Below the pieces are notes generated by a model. It did no database searches and was not told the DNA's origin. It worked only from the letters and a program-made list of their open reading frames with translations. Below, in pieces: positions 30,234 through 42,335 of a stretch of 64,000 nucleotides of DNA; the stretch's first letter is position 1; each line of letters starts with the position of its first letter. The stretch spans positions 1 through 64,000 of the forward strand of contig LGRX02033437.1 of the NCBI GenBank assembly GCA_001247695.2, read 5' to 3'. The stretch is from Cymbomonas tetramitiformis. Taxonomy: Eukaryota; Chlorophyta; Pyramimonadophyceae; Pyramimonadales; Pyramimonadaceae. The translations under genes were made by a program, and so were the position numbers.

Positions 30234-32103
30234 ATGAAGTTTCATATTTTGTTGCTCTTTACTTTTGCATGTGCCCCCACCAGTGCTAGGCCTGTGGCTT
30301 CGAAAGAAGGTCAATTCAGTATTGACAGCGTTACTTTTGCCGAAGGCGAGCGCATACAGCACATCCCTACTGTCCAGATAGCACCAGGAGTAGAAATGCC
30401 TATGGCAGGCGTCGGCACCTGGCAATACAATAGGTGCGAGTTGTTTTGTGTGGCACTTATTGACACTACTCTATTTCATCTGACGTGTCACTGTCTTGTC
30501 TCAGTTCGACTGCATACGACGCGGTCAGAACTGCTCTCAGGCTCGGGGTGACGCATATTGATACCGCCTTGGTCTATGAAAATCAGGTGAGGAAGTATTC
30601 GCGTGTATTCTGTGTGTTGAGCACCTGTGCAGTTGCTGCCTGCGCCTTTGTTGACGGGATTGAAATATGAAAAGAAATACACCCTACAAAGACAGATTGT
30701 TATTACATGATGGCCCAGCGACGAGGCAGGGCAGTACGCCGCAACACTGGACAAACAAGGGTTAATATTAAAACGTTCAGAAATAGCCGATAGCCCTAGC
30801 TTGTTAGATCTGTATCTAATTAGTCTCTGAAGACTTCTATCTTGTGTGCGCGCGCTATCGATCGAGTTTGGAATACTTTTAGAAATTGAAGAGTTGCGTG
30901 TTGTCATCTCTGAAACCCTTCACTCAGGTTAACAAACTGAAGGGTCTCCATACTCGCAGATGAGCGTTGGAAAGGCGATTGCGGACTCGGGCGTGGACCG
31001 TAGCAAGCTGTTTATTGTTTCCAAAGTGATGGGGGGCACAAACTTTTCGGCGACCACGGATGCGGTGAACTTGTGCCTCGAGCAGCTTGGCCTGGAATAC
31101 GTCGACCTAATGTTTATGCACTTTCCTTCCGATGCGGAAGGAAAGGGAGGTCCTGAAATGCGCAAGCTGTCGTGGACGGCTCTCGAGGTGCTTCACAAAG
31201 CGGGTAAAGCTCGTGCCATCGGAGTGAGTCACTACTGCAAACGCCAAATGGAAGATGTTCTCGAAATTGCCACCGTCAAGCCAGCAGTGAATCAGGTACT
31301 GCACGCTTCAAAGTGGGCACCCGGAAGCTTGCGGCAGTCCTGACTTGCGCTCGAGGTATCACACGATGCACGCCGAAATTTTGCTTTTGGGGTGTTTTCC
31401 TGGAGTGGAACATAACTGTTGCTGTACCTTGGAGCGTTCTTGTTACCAAAACTTCAGACGCGTTCCCTGTGTGGCTGGTCTTGAGACAGGTTGAGTTCCA
31501 TCTTGGCATGGGAACCACTTCTGACGAAGGCAATGACTACCGCGCGTTTGACAAAGAGAACGGCATTCTGTATCAGTCCTTCAGCCCGCTCTGTGGACCC
31601 TGCGGACCCAAGGCGCACATGGAACTCATCGCTGGGGAAGTTGTCACCGGAATTGGCGCTAAATACAACAAAACTGGTGCTCAGGTATACCGTTCGTTTT
31701 CCTCGGAGTGACGAGCTTTTGGGCCCGTATTGTGCTTGCTCTTTGAACACGTCGTTCCAAGACACTGTTCATTTTCTATTTCCGCATACCTTGTCGAGTT
31801 GACATCTGCATCAGAGCTGTATCATTGTTTTCTCCCATACAGTGCGACCAAATTGGACAGGGGTTTTATTTCTCAAGTGTAAAGCAATTCCTCTTTGGAA
31901 CGCAGGTGTCTTTGAAGTGGATTGTACAACAAGGCATCCCCGTTATCCCAAAGTCTGACAATCCAAAACATATCCTTGCGAACATGGACTTATTCGACTG
32001 GGAGCTCTCTGCCGAGGACATGGCAACCCTCACAGCAAAAACCTATCCCCCAGTGTCTGGAGGTGGGGATGGAAAGACCAGCGGCGACTGTGGCATACCC
32101 TGA
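30234..32103 (+). CDS. Aldo/keto reductase with signal peptide, five exons
   Basis: Exons 30234-30433, 30505-30586, 30960-31295, 31490-31684 and 31906-32103, joined by four GT-AG introns (71, 373, 194 and 221 bp). They total 1,011 nt, encoding 336 aa. The N-terminus MKFHILLLFTFACAPTSARP looks like a secretory signal peptide. The AKR catalytic tetrad is complete: Asp86 (HIDTA), Tyr91 (LVYENQ), Lys116 (IVSKV) and His148 (LMFMHFPSD). IGVSHY, AVNQVEFHLG and the C-terminal VSLKWIVQQGIPVIPKSDNP are family signatures. Members reduce aldehydes or ketones with NADPH; the substrate is not predictable. The signal peptide implies the secretory pathway, which is unusual since most AKRs are cytosolic. The start is the first ATG in frame with the signal peptide. 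It is the only complete host gene seen in the window. Confidence 0.93.
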
Positions 32104-33425
32104 GCCCCGAGCCTGTAAATTTTCAGTTTCCGATATGTATTTCACTTCACTCGGGAGAACTCAGGGGCAGGAAAGTTTCTCTGCAAAAGAGAAGGAGGCA
32201 ATTGTAAGCGCTGGCGAGTGCAAGCAGTCGGCCGCGAAAGTCCTATTTCTCAGTTCAGGTTCATAGCCTTCGTTATGTTGCCCCCTTATACTAGATACCA
32301 GCTCTAGATGTTGTCGAGGTGCAAACTGAATGCTAAGGCTCACATGTGCGATTCCAAATATCCAGTTACACGCGGGCAACGCACCTGTTATTGGTCAATG
32401 GACTCGGGGTCTTGAATGAAGGAGGCTATAAATAGTACTTGATTGGTCAATAGACGGGAGTTCTTGAATGAAGGGGACTAATAGTACTTTATTACACGTG
32501 GAAATTTGTCATACGGTCAAGTTGATGTAGACAGTTTAGCATGTGAAATTGGGACTTGATGACACATGTTTACACCATATTTATGCTATAAGTCTCCTTA
32601 CAAGAAGTGGGGAAAGTTGATAAAAAAATGGGACATGTTAGAATTGGGCTGTGCATGTTTTTTTGATTGTGTATATAAGCTTTATAATTGAGTCCTATAT
32701 GAGTTTGATGCAAACAAATAGGCATGCAAAGTTTAGAGTGGGGGATGGGGAACAGCCTCATATTTCCAATTGTTATTCCCTCGACATGTTATCAACTTTG
32801 ATCACTCTCTTCAATGTATCTTTTATAAAGTAAGTATGTTTATATCTTGCAGTCACGTCCCTTGCTATGCGCTCGGCGTGCTACATGTAGGAGCGTGTGT
32901 CGGGTGCGTGCTGCTATATGCTTGGTCGGGTAAACGTCAGGCTCTCACGAGGCTGAGTGTTGGGGGACGTGAAGCATGCAGCGACTAACTGCATTACTCT
33001 GAACTAAGAACCGGGGCCGCCTTTATCAGCTTTTGTCATTCATCAGCGTCCCACGATGGCGGCTGCAGAGCAAGCTTCGTGATCCGTATACGGATTCGTA
33101 TACAAATGCGCCACATTTAAACAATAACCCCAAAGTGCGAGTATCCCTTGAACACACCACTTGCAACAAGCCTGTGTGTGCACGTGTAACGTTTGCGATA
33201 TGTGCTCGCGTTGCGCAGCCGTTTTACGTCCTTGGTGTAGAAATTTGACATATCTATGCTTGTGCATTTTAAAGGTCGCAGAGCTGACTGCGAATCTTTC
33301 TCTCGTAGCCCTTCCCCGGTCGATTCTAACTTCGCCCCTCTGGATCGTATGTTTTATGCTATGACTATTTTGACAGGATTCCGAGTTCCGGTGGAAATGC
33401 ACAATGACAAGCTAATACCGTAAGG
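32104..33425. other. No gene seen
   Basis: AT-rich intergenic sequence. A ~63-bp phrase (TTGGTCAATGGACTCGGGGT and neighbours) is repeated twice, imperfectly, at about 32,390-32,495. No convincing ORF. Confidence 0.6.
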
Positions 33426-33429
33426 GGGT

Positions 33430-33830
33430 TCACACTCGCTCGCGCCTTCACTCGCTCCCTCCCTCAATCCGCTCACACTCACTCACTCCGCTCACTCACA
33501 CACTCCTCTCACTCCCTCACACGGCCACTCCACTCAGCCACTCCGCCACCCACTCACTCAGCCATAGACTCCACCCAATCACTCGGCCACTTCACTCACT
33601 CACTCCACTCACTCACTCCACTCGCTCACTCAGCCACTCCACTCACTCACTCCACTCACTCACTCCACTCAGCCACTCTCCTCCATTCACTCACGCACGC
33701 ACGTACGCACACACGCACTTAGCCACTCCACTCAAACCCCTGCTCAGCCACTCAGCCACTCCACTCAATCACTCAGCACCATTCCCCTCGAACCACTCAG
33801 CCACTCAGCCACTCACTTAGCCACCCTAGA
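33430..33830. repeat. CACTC/CAGCCACTC low-complexity array
   Basis: Short-period repeats of CACTCACTC and CAGCCACTCC for about 400 bp, pyrimidine-biased on this strand. Non-coding. Confidence 0.9.
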
Positions 33831-34711
33831 AAATCAAGCCCCGTCCATCCGCACGGACTATCATAGTCTGAACGGGTGGACTGTACATGGAAATTTATAT
33901 TTCCGTTTCCATTCGACTTCCATGCGATTGTCTATTTGTGCTGTTCGAATTTATTCGAGCTCGTCGTTTCGCCGCCGCCCTCGATCGTTGCAGTCTTTCT
34001 AGTACATTTAAATGTATGCAAACGTCGCCTGTGCGGTCCGGACCGTCTGCATGCCGTTGCCCGATTCCCAAAAGGATGCGGTGACCACCTCTCGGCGTGC
34101 TGACGAATATCGCGTAAGGAGTCATTCATGTCATTGCAAATCTGCGAATTTCGTTTAATAGCTGCGCACATCATTTCAAAGTCTTGCCATGTGGGTTCAG
34201 TTCACTTTTTGTAATTTAATGTTCTACCCGCCAGGTCTACAACTACGTGCACAACTCCCGTGAAGTGACATGCACGGCTCTGATATACTCGTATACACGT
34301 TTTAAGATGATTTCGTCATTACGCGACATAACCAGCACCCCGAGGGGTGGTCCCCGCATCAATTTAAGAAGGGACCAGTGGGGTTTGATGACGGTTGCGA
34401 CGTTCAGATTTTTGAGACTTTCCGTGTATACAAAAAGTCCCGGCAGCTGCCGCATGTACACACGTACGGTGGTGCACTATAACGATTGCAATGACCACAA
34501 AGTCTGATTGTGTGTAACACACGTAGATAATGGCCTCAGCCTGTGACATGAGTCGGGAAAACTGAAGATGGTCTACAGTACTGAATAAGTCACTGACTAT
34601 GCACGAACATATCATAGCTGCATGTTCTAAATAGTTAGCCGAATTCGAATGTGGACACACATCAAGTTCAAGAGAAATCAAGCAATTTTCCTGTACCGGG
34701 AGTTACGAGCA
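33831..34711. other. No gene seen
   Basis: Unique sequence, only short unconvincing ORFs on both strands. Confidence 0.55.
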
Positions 34712-35515
34712 GAGTGGTTGCATGCTACTGGACCAGGTTGCATGCTCCCGAGGCCAGGTTGCATGCTACTGGGACCAGGTTGCATGCTACTGGGGCCAGG
34801 TTGCATGCTACTGGGACCAGGTTGCATGCTCCCGAGGCCAGGTTGCATGCTACTGGGATCAGGTTGCATGCTACTGGGGCCAGGTTGCATGCCCCCGAGC
34901 GAGGCCTGCTTGCGTGCTACTGAGGCCAGGTTGCATGCTACTGGGGCCAGGTTGCATGCTCCCGAGGCCAGGTTGCATGCTCCCGAGGCCAGGTTGCATG
35001 CTCCCGAGGCCAGGTTGCATGCTACTGGGACCAGGTTGCATGCTGCTGGGACCAGGCTGCATGCTACTGGGATCAGGTTGTATGCTACTGGGGCCAGGTT
35101 GCCTGCTACTGGGGCCAGGTTGCATGCCCCCGAGCGAGGCCTGCTTGCGTGCTACTGAGGCCAGGTTGCATGCTACTGGGGCCAGGTTGCATGCTACTGA
35201 GATCAGGTTGCATGCTCCCGAGGCCAGGTTGCATGCTACTGGGACCAGGTTGCATGCTGCTGGGACCAGGTTGCATGCTGCTGGGACCAGGTTGCATGCT
35301 CCCGAGGCCAGGTTGCATGCTCCCGAGGCTAGGTTGCATGCTACTGGGACTAGGCTGCATGCTACTGGGTCCAGGCTGCATGCTACTAGGACCAGGTTGC
35401 ATGCTACTGGGGCCAGGTTGCATGCTACTGGGGTCAGGTTGCATGCTACTGGGACCAGGTTGCATGCTACTGGGGCAAAGTTGCATGCTACTGGGACCAG
35501 GTTGCATGCTACACG
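34712..35515. repeat. 21-bp minisatellite, ~38 copies (GGTTGCATGCTACTGGGACCA type)
   Basis: Units alternate between CTACTGGGACCAGGTTGCATG and CTCCCGAGGCCAGGTTGCATG forms, with two longer spacers (CCCCGAGCGAGGCCTGCTTG) near 34,895 and 35,130 that create a higher-order repeat of about 235 bp. Each unit holds GCATGC. The 21-bp period keeps both strands open, giving spurious Met-Leu-Gly-Pro-Gly-Cys ORFs. Confidence 0.95.
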
Positions 35516-36985
35516 GATTAGCTTAATTCAGCCGAAATTTGTGTTGTTACTTTTACCTTGGTGGATCCCATCCTGAGCACAACAATAATTATTGCCCACA
35601 AATTAGTGTGAACAAATGTCACACGCACGGCCATCTATCCACGCCGCACACGCACACGTGGGACGCGCATGTATTTTTCTGCCATTTTTTGGGGGGGAAT
35701 GAGTTTGGACCCGATTTTTGGGCCCTACTAGGGAATCATCTTTCACCACTCGCCTTTTCCCCGTAGACCCACTTTTCCAAAATTGGATAGCTCGATCGTT
35801 TTCGTAAGAGTACCATGCGTCCAGCATGCATATGTCTATGTGTGCGTGACGCACACGCACACGTACGTATACAACTTTCCCAGTGAGAGTTTGGGTATAT
35901 TAACGTGATGTCATGGTGGGACGGAGGGGTGTCGATAAAAAATCATGGGTGGCAAATCACAAGGCCAACCACTTCGCACCTCTGCCGAAGTGCAGGCCCA
36001 AGCCACGAGCTACCGTGCCGCCGGTTCCCTGGCGGGAACTTTGCGGGTGCTTATATGTACGTCCTCCGAGTGCACTACCCGACTTATGGGAAAAGGGTTA
36101 TCGCATCCAAGTCATGTGCGCGGGAGGAGGCAAATAAACATGATGGCTACTGATTTATGCTACAGATAGTGGAGTTATAACCCCTCGACTTTGCGGAGGG
36201 CGATGATTCTCAATCATTAATCAGGGTCGAAGCATGATATTTATAGTCCATAATAGCGGCACAGGAGCGCCACGAAATGCCACCGGTGCGTGCTTCATTT
36301 AATGTATAAGCTGAAGCCGATCGTGCAAAAACCTAAAAATATACCATGTTGCGCCCCACCCCCGATGCATGGGACCAAATGTCACAATACACTCATGGAA
36401 TACACATGTGGGTCACATCATGCAACGCCCAGTGGCGCACCCTACTCGCAATAAACGCTTTATTGAAAACCGCCGGGATGTGGCAACCCAACACACAATT
36501 CATTTTAAGTACGACTTGCTCGCCAATATAGTGGTTCCACGCCATGGCGACACTAAAGAAGACGCCCATTAAAAGCACGATAGGTTTTAATCTATGGCAA
36601 GTGATAGTTGAATGCCGCAAAACGGAGGGCGACAGGGATTGGGTTCATAAGCTGTTTCGACAGACGGGCACCCCGCTGAAATTATTTATTGGCCCTCAAA
36701 GCATATTCTTGGCATTTACCATGTGACGTGCACGATATCGTCTTCCACGGTTGTTTGACATGGCAGCGTACAGTGAGCTGCACGAGATCTTGAGGCCTTC
36801 CGCTCCCCATCCCCCAAATTCTCATAATGCTTCTTGAAGTTGCACGTGGCAGTAAATATTATATACTGATTTTTTCTATAAAGGTTTTTTCCTTGGGGGC
36901 CTCGAGTGACGAGTATTATCATTTATATTGTGGAATGTTATCGAAAACACAATTATATTGTTTCGATCATCGATGCTCAACACTG
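35516..36985. other. No gene recognised
   Basis: Unique sequence with overlapping small ORFs (such as 35,905-36,153) on several frames, none with a recognisable motif or intron-exon pattern. Confidence 0.5.
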
Positions 36986-36992
36986 CACCGTT

Positions 36993-37105
36993 ACTACATA
37001 AGAGGCGTGTCCAGGGGGCATCACCTCTATATTCACCGGTATCCTCTGTGCTCCTCTTGATATTTCCCGGTATTTCACAGTATTTGTGGACGCCTCTTAT
37101 GTAGT
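36993..37105. repeat. Short inverted-repeat (MITE-like) element
   Basis: ACTACATAAGAGGCGTGTCCA-type arm at the left is mirrored by TGGACGCCTCTTATGTAGT on the right, about 19 bp with one small indel, enclosing about 75 bp. It lies just outside the viral remnant. No certain TSD. Confidence 0.65.
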
Positions 37106-37217
37106 GAGCACTGCTGGTCATCTCCGGCACGCACTACTGGTCACCTACTGTTATCCTTACTGTGGATTTGCGTGGTCTATGTGTGGGTCTTGTATCAGTC
37201 GTTTCCGTGTGTCTGAT

Positions 37218-37292
37218 AAAAGGTGGGTAATTAGGTCATATTATGGATTATGTATAAGATAACGAGAATATGACCTAAAATGCCACCTTTTT
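37218..37292. terminator. Viral palindrome 1 (AGGTCATATT arms)
   Basis: AAAAGGTGG..AGGTCATATT and AATATGACCT..CCACCTTTTT arms enclose an asymmetric core containing TGTATAAGATAACGAG. First of three copies downstream of the last viral gene. Likely a transcription end or a viral cis-acting site; the function is inferred. Confidence 0.8.
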
Positions 37293-37391
37293 GATTCTCT
37301 GTTGTTCACCGCGTTCACACGCTGTTTTGTATCAGAATTGTTGGAATTATATTTTAGATTTTTCGAACTATATTTTTATATTTTAGATTTT

Positions 37392-37468
37392 AAAAAGGTG
37401 GGTAAATAGGTCATATTATGGATTATATATAAGATAACGAGAATATGACCTAATCTGCCACTTTTTTG
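37392..37468. terminator. Viral palindrome 2
   Basis: Same arms; core TATATAAGATAACGAG in the same orientation as palindrome 1. Lies 174 bp after it, with the intervening unit (GTTCACCGC, GTATCAGAATT) also repeated. Confidence 0.8.
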
Positions 37469-37547
37469 ATGTCATCTGGTGTCATCTGCTTGTTCACCGC
37501 GATGGCACGCCTTGCGTATCAGAATTATGGGAAATGTGTTTGAAATT

Positions 37548-37622
37548 AAAAAGGTGGGGGAATAGGTCATATTCTCGTTATCTTATATATAGTCTATAAT
37601 ATGACCTACTGTGTCACCTTTC
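37548..37622. terminator. Viral palindrome 3 (core inverted)
   Basis: Same arms, but the core reads CTCGTTATCTTATATATAG, the reverse complement of that in copies 1 and 2. It is the copy nearest the end of the viral gene ending at 37718. Confidence 0.8.
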
Positions 37623-38449
37623 TGATTCATTGCCCATCGCGGTTCTGTATCACCCAGGTTAATTATGGGAAATATATTTTTAGATTTTTTATTGTTCACC
37701 GCAAATTATGTAGATAATTAGTTTTGAATTTCAAGGAATTTCACAATGAAGCTTGCTCGCACGCCTATTAAATCAGCGTCACCTACCAAGTGTATAGCAA
37801 ACTGGTTATCTGGTTTAGTTATAAACGCAAATTGATTTAATACGTCAAGCCTTGTGTCGGTTGCATTAAACTCCGTTTGTGGTCTCGTGACATAAACCAT
37901 GTATTTTCTCCCTGTGATTTCTGCAGCTGAAGTTGGTAAGACTGATGTATCAAATATTATATTTAGAATTCTTAATTTATTGGGGTCTATATCTGCAGAG
38001 GTAAAGGTTAAATCAAAGAAACAAATGAATTTCCCATTTGGAATTTGCACGCTTCTATTACCTGCAGTTCCCCCAGTCAAAGCTGTAATGACTTGACAAC
38101 CCTTATACGACAACTGTGCCGGTAATGTCAATTTTTCTAAGTCGACGTTTCGAGCTCCTATAATGTCACCTTTTATATTAATTCTAAACAAACCATTCTC
38201 AAGCCTACCAGGTTTCTTTTCCATTTGTACTAGATATATAGATTCAGCATTTGGGATGTCAACGTCGGCGGTATTGACATCTATGTATGTTGAACCATTA
38301 AATCTGTCTCCTCCCATTAGTAAAATATCTTGAGAACCTAATTTCGCAATTAGTTCCGTTTTGCCATGCAACAGTGAAGGTCCATCCTCAACTGTGAAAT
38401 TATCGTTGATTGTTGCAGTTTCAGCTATTAATTCATTCTTTACTATTAC

Positions 38450-39052
38450 TGTCAGGGTTATGACCGATGACATATGTGTCATACATGTCATACGTGTCAT
38501 ACCTGTCATACATGTCATACCATGTCATGTCATGTCATGTCATATATTATTATGACAGTCGACAGTATGGTCGATCATGACTGTACAGGTCGAGTCGCGT
38601 CATACATTTATGACAGTCGTCAGTACGGTCGACGATGACTGTACATGTCGCCAGATGATTATGTCATATCATCAGGCATCCCTGTCATCGAGAGTTCGTA
38701 TGATTGAACTCGAAGATGGCAAAGTAAAGATACATCTTGGAAACAAACCAAGAACCATCTTTAGCTTTCAGCATGCGCAGAACTCGCATGTGCAGCATGA
38801 ACGAACTAGTCGTTACTACCATGCTGGTCGTTCAACCTACGTCTCGGGTTCACAACCCAATGGCGGTACCATCTAAGATGATGGGTGACGTAGGTATAAA
38901 AGTGAGGAAGCGTTGTGCTTCAGCAGATCTTCTTACAGAGACTGCACTCACAAACCCGCTCATCCGTTCACCTGCATTGCTGTCCAACTTTGCAAGTGTT
39001 TCTTTTGTATATTGATAATATATTCACGGCGCTTTTATCTACAGCCGTATCA
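38450..39052 (+). repeat. 5' LTR of the chromovirus
   Basis: 603 bp. U3 carries repeated TGTCATAC/TGACAGTCG words that can pair with each other. A TATAAAAG box lies at about 38,895, so transcription probably starts near 38,925. The base after the LTR starts GTGGTATTCTAATC, the presumed primer-binding site. Confidence 0.95.
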
Positions 39053-42000
39053 GTGGTATTCTAATCGTCCACGCGACGAACGAGGACCTAAGTGTGCAGT
39101 GCAGCAAATAGAGATATATTGTATTTTTGTGTGCAACAGGTTCGCGGATCGCGTATACATACAGGCGCCCGCAGTCGCACATATAAGACATATATCGCAT
39201 AACTACACTCGCTGCGGAATAAACAGCGGACGAAGTGCGCGGGAGATACCGTCGCTAACGCTTACGCTCGCATAATCACCGTCAGAGTATAACAGCGCGA
39301 AGAGGTGTGCATACAGCATACAAATCGCATACATACGCTGCTATCATTCGCAAAATTGCACGATATGCGACATACTGACGCGCAGATGAACAAATCGTCA
39401 TCAGTGTATGTTCCGTACACGAAATGGCATTCATATCATATGCCATACATACCTGCGACAGAGATATGTTCACTATTTGCAGCGCGCACATCAGCGACTT
39501 TGATAAATCGCTACTCGCACTAATTTTCAGTGCAGTGTACGCATCAAAATCTCGTCATTTCAAATGGTTGCAAAAATCACTCGTCTACGCGCGCATGATG
39601 ATTTTGCTTGACAGGATATACATACACCTGCTAGATTCATCATGAACAGATGATGCGCGATGATGGTATACATATATGCAGCATGCTACTTAAAATCTGT
39701 GATGCTTGCACATAAGAGATGATGTTTATCCATTCACTGGCAGATTTACATACAAGTTTGCAATCATATGGGTGTGCACCATATGCTGTGTGTGTAGCCA
39801 CACACACACACATATAAGTAGATGAGATCAGATAAATATGGACGCTGTGCAATCACATGTCTGTGTACTATATGTTGTGTGTGTAGCCATATCACACACA
39901 CACACGCACACACGCACACTTGCAGCATATACTATCCATTCAGTATATACCAAGTGCATGCAGCAAGATGTACCATGCATCATTATACCAAGCAACTATA
40001 CCATGCAGCAGATTCCAATGTTCTGATGACCACACAAATACTTTTGATCATCAGCATTATACTTATCAGCAGCACAGTGATCTGTGCACAACATGTGTGT
40101 GCAGATCAGCACACACACACATACACTCATTTTACTTACAGCAATCATCAATACACAGTGCATATACTTCTATATCATGCACACATCTTATGCTGAATGA
40201 TTGCAATGTTGTGAATGTTACATACTTTATTATATTGTACAGCTTGATCACGATAACAGCTGTAGTACATAAAGCATAAGCATAATGCAGTGAATGCTAT
40301 ATTAGAATCCATGTTGCAAAGGGTGCTGACAGTAATCATAACACCATAATTAGTTTGTCGTGCCCTGGTGGAGCCGAGATGCTCTCCAGGTAACATGTAC
40401 ATTCTATGGTGGATTACTTGAAGGAATGCTCACCTGAGCTTCATGTAAAATTTATCAGCAACTCATCACGTAATGAGATTATCATGGAATTACAACAATT
40501 CCTAAACTATATATATCATGTTAGATATAATCAGTACGTGGTATGCTGACAATCTGCATGATAGGTTGTTAGGATATTGTGATATCCATAAAGATCTTGC
40601 AAAGTGTGTGTAAGTAAACACACACACACACTAGTACTAATCAGCAGTACTATACACTGCACAAACACTAACATTCATTATACATGTTGACAATACACTG
40701 ACTCCAAGTGTAATGATCAAGTATTGTATCAATACATAATACATAGATCCCACTTCCAAACACATGTGCGTGGAAGTGTCAGTGATGGCGATACATAAGG
40801 GAACAGGATAAGACACCATGCTGAAGGGCTGGATGGAGTTATCTCCAGACCCGAAGGCAAGATACTGCACCCATTAAACAGCTGGTAACTGTTGGGTGCA
40901 GTCCACTTGTCATTCCACACACTATCGCTGGAGCAACATCAATATCTACATTGCATTCTGACAGTTGATACAGATGATCACTTCACATGCATGTACCAAC
41001 TCAGATCAGCAACCATACATGAATTGACAAAAGGTGGTTATGGACGTACATACACACAAACAATGTGTTGTGTAAAAACTGCTCAGATTACATCTAGCAG
41101 TGTCCAGATGTATTTGAACATAGAGATATCACTTGATATACTCGTTGTATACATCCAAATATATCTTAGGATCTGACACAACTGTGAATTCATTTACAGT
41201 TGATATATCTTAAATATCACCAGAGAGTGCATTTGCCTCCATGGGTTTCAATCAGTAAAACCCAGAAATGTGATCAACTTCAGATGTTGATATGCAGAAT
41301 AATTCACTTTTATGCCATGAAATTTGTCATGTGCAAAGGTGAAGTGATTTGCAGTGCTTCTGTACTTTGCAGTCCACACACACACAGAGATATGTATATA
41401 TATATATATATATACATATAGCCAAAAACGGCCAAAATGGGTAAAATCCGTTTGCGATAGATTTGAAAATTGAAAATCGGACCCTATTTTATTTGATAAT
41501 ATGATTTTATACCTATTGAGGTATGAGAAAATCATAATGACAATAGTCATATCTCGTGTAACACCCTAGATATTAGGTGTGTAATATATAGGGGTGAACA
41601 TATTGGCTGTAACGAAAAATCGGTCAAAATACAATACGTGTAATCTTTTGCAAATTCGGGATTGATTTTTTTTGCTATAATGGATATTTATCTATCAAAT
41701 AACAATCCCTGAAAGACATAACACGTGTAACACCCTGTAACACCCTAATATTTGAATGTGTGTGTCAGGGGTGTAACGTACCCTCTGAAAATCACTTAAC
41801 ATTCACTTAGGTATTGAATGCAGTTTTGCTTAAAAATCTTTGCAAAAACGTTATACTGCTTATTTTTTACCTGTGTTAGGGTTACTGATATCATGTAACA
41901 CCCTAATCACTGTATTGGGTAATAGGGCCACTGTAACCACACATGCCCTAAAATGCCGCCATTATTTCGTAAAACTTCGTTTTTTGGCATTATTATATCA

Positions 42001-42335
42001 TGCTAAATCATCATAGACATGATAATACTATGGGCAACAACCCTAAAACTGTAGGGCAACAACCCAAAAACTGCAGGGCTACAACCCAAGGACTGTAGGG
42101 CTGCAACCCTAAAACTGTAACAGCTGATTCCTATAAGGAATGCATGCTGAATGAGGTATTGGCAATTGACAACTGCCACTGTATCACACACTTCCTTGAG
42201 GGGGGAAGAAGGTGGATATATGTACATGCATAACCTCATCATAACATACCGATATACCATATATAACATATAAATCACACACACTCAGTTAGACAATTAG
42301 CTGAAGGTATCTTTTGTGCTGTGTTTTGTTTTTAG
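39053..42335 (+). other. Long 5' leader of the chromovirus
   Basis: 3.3 kb without a convincing ORF. Holds CA/TG microsatellites (39,790-39,920; 40,615-40,630), a TA run (41,395-41,415) and four imperfect 21-22-bp repeats of GTAGGGCAACAACCC (42,030-42,115). It ends TGTTTTGTTTTTAG just before the gag ATG, which looks like a 3' splice site, so part of the leader may be spliced out. Confidence 0.6.

Noticed and set aside
34649..35576. Long ORFs on both strands (Met-Leu-Leu-Gly-Pro-Gly-Cys and Met-Gln-Pro-Gly-Pro-Ser-Ser repeats)
   Set aside because: By-products of the 21-bp minisatellite; no flanking domains.
37218..37622. Rho-independent bacterial terminators
   Set aside because: Context is eukaryotic/viral; the palindromes are far too long, with conserved invertible cores. 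The label terminator is used only in a broad sense.
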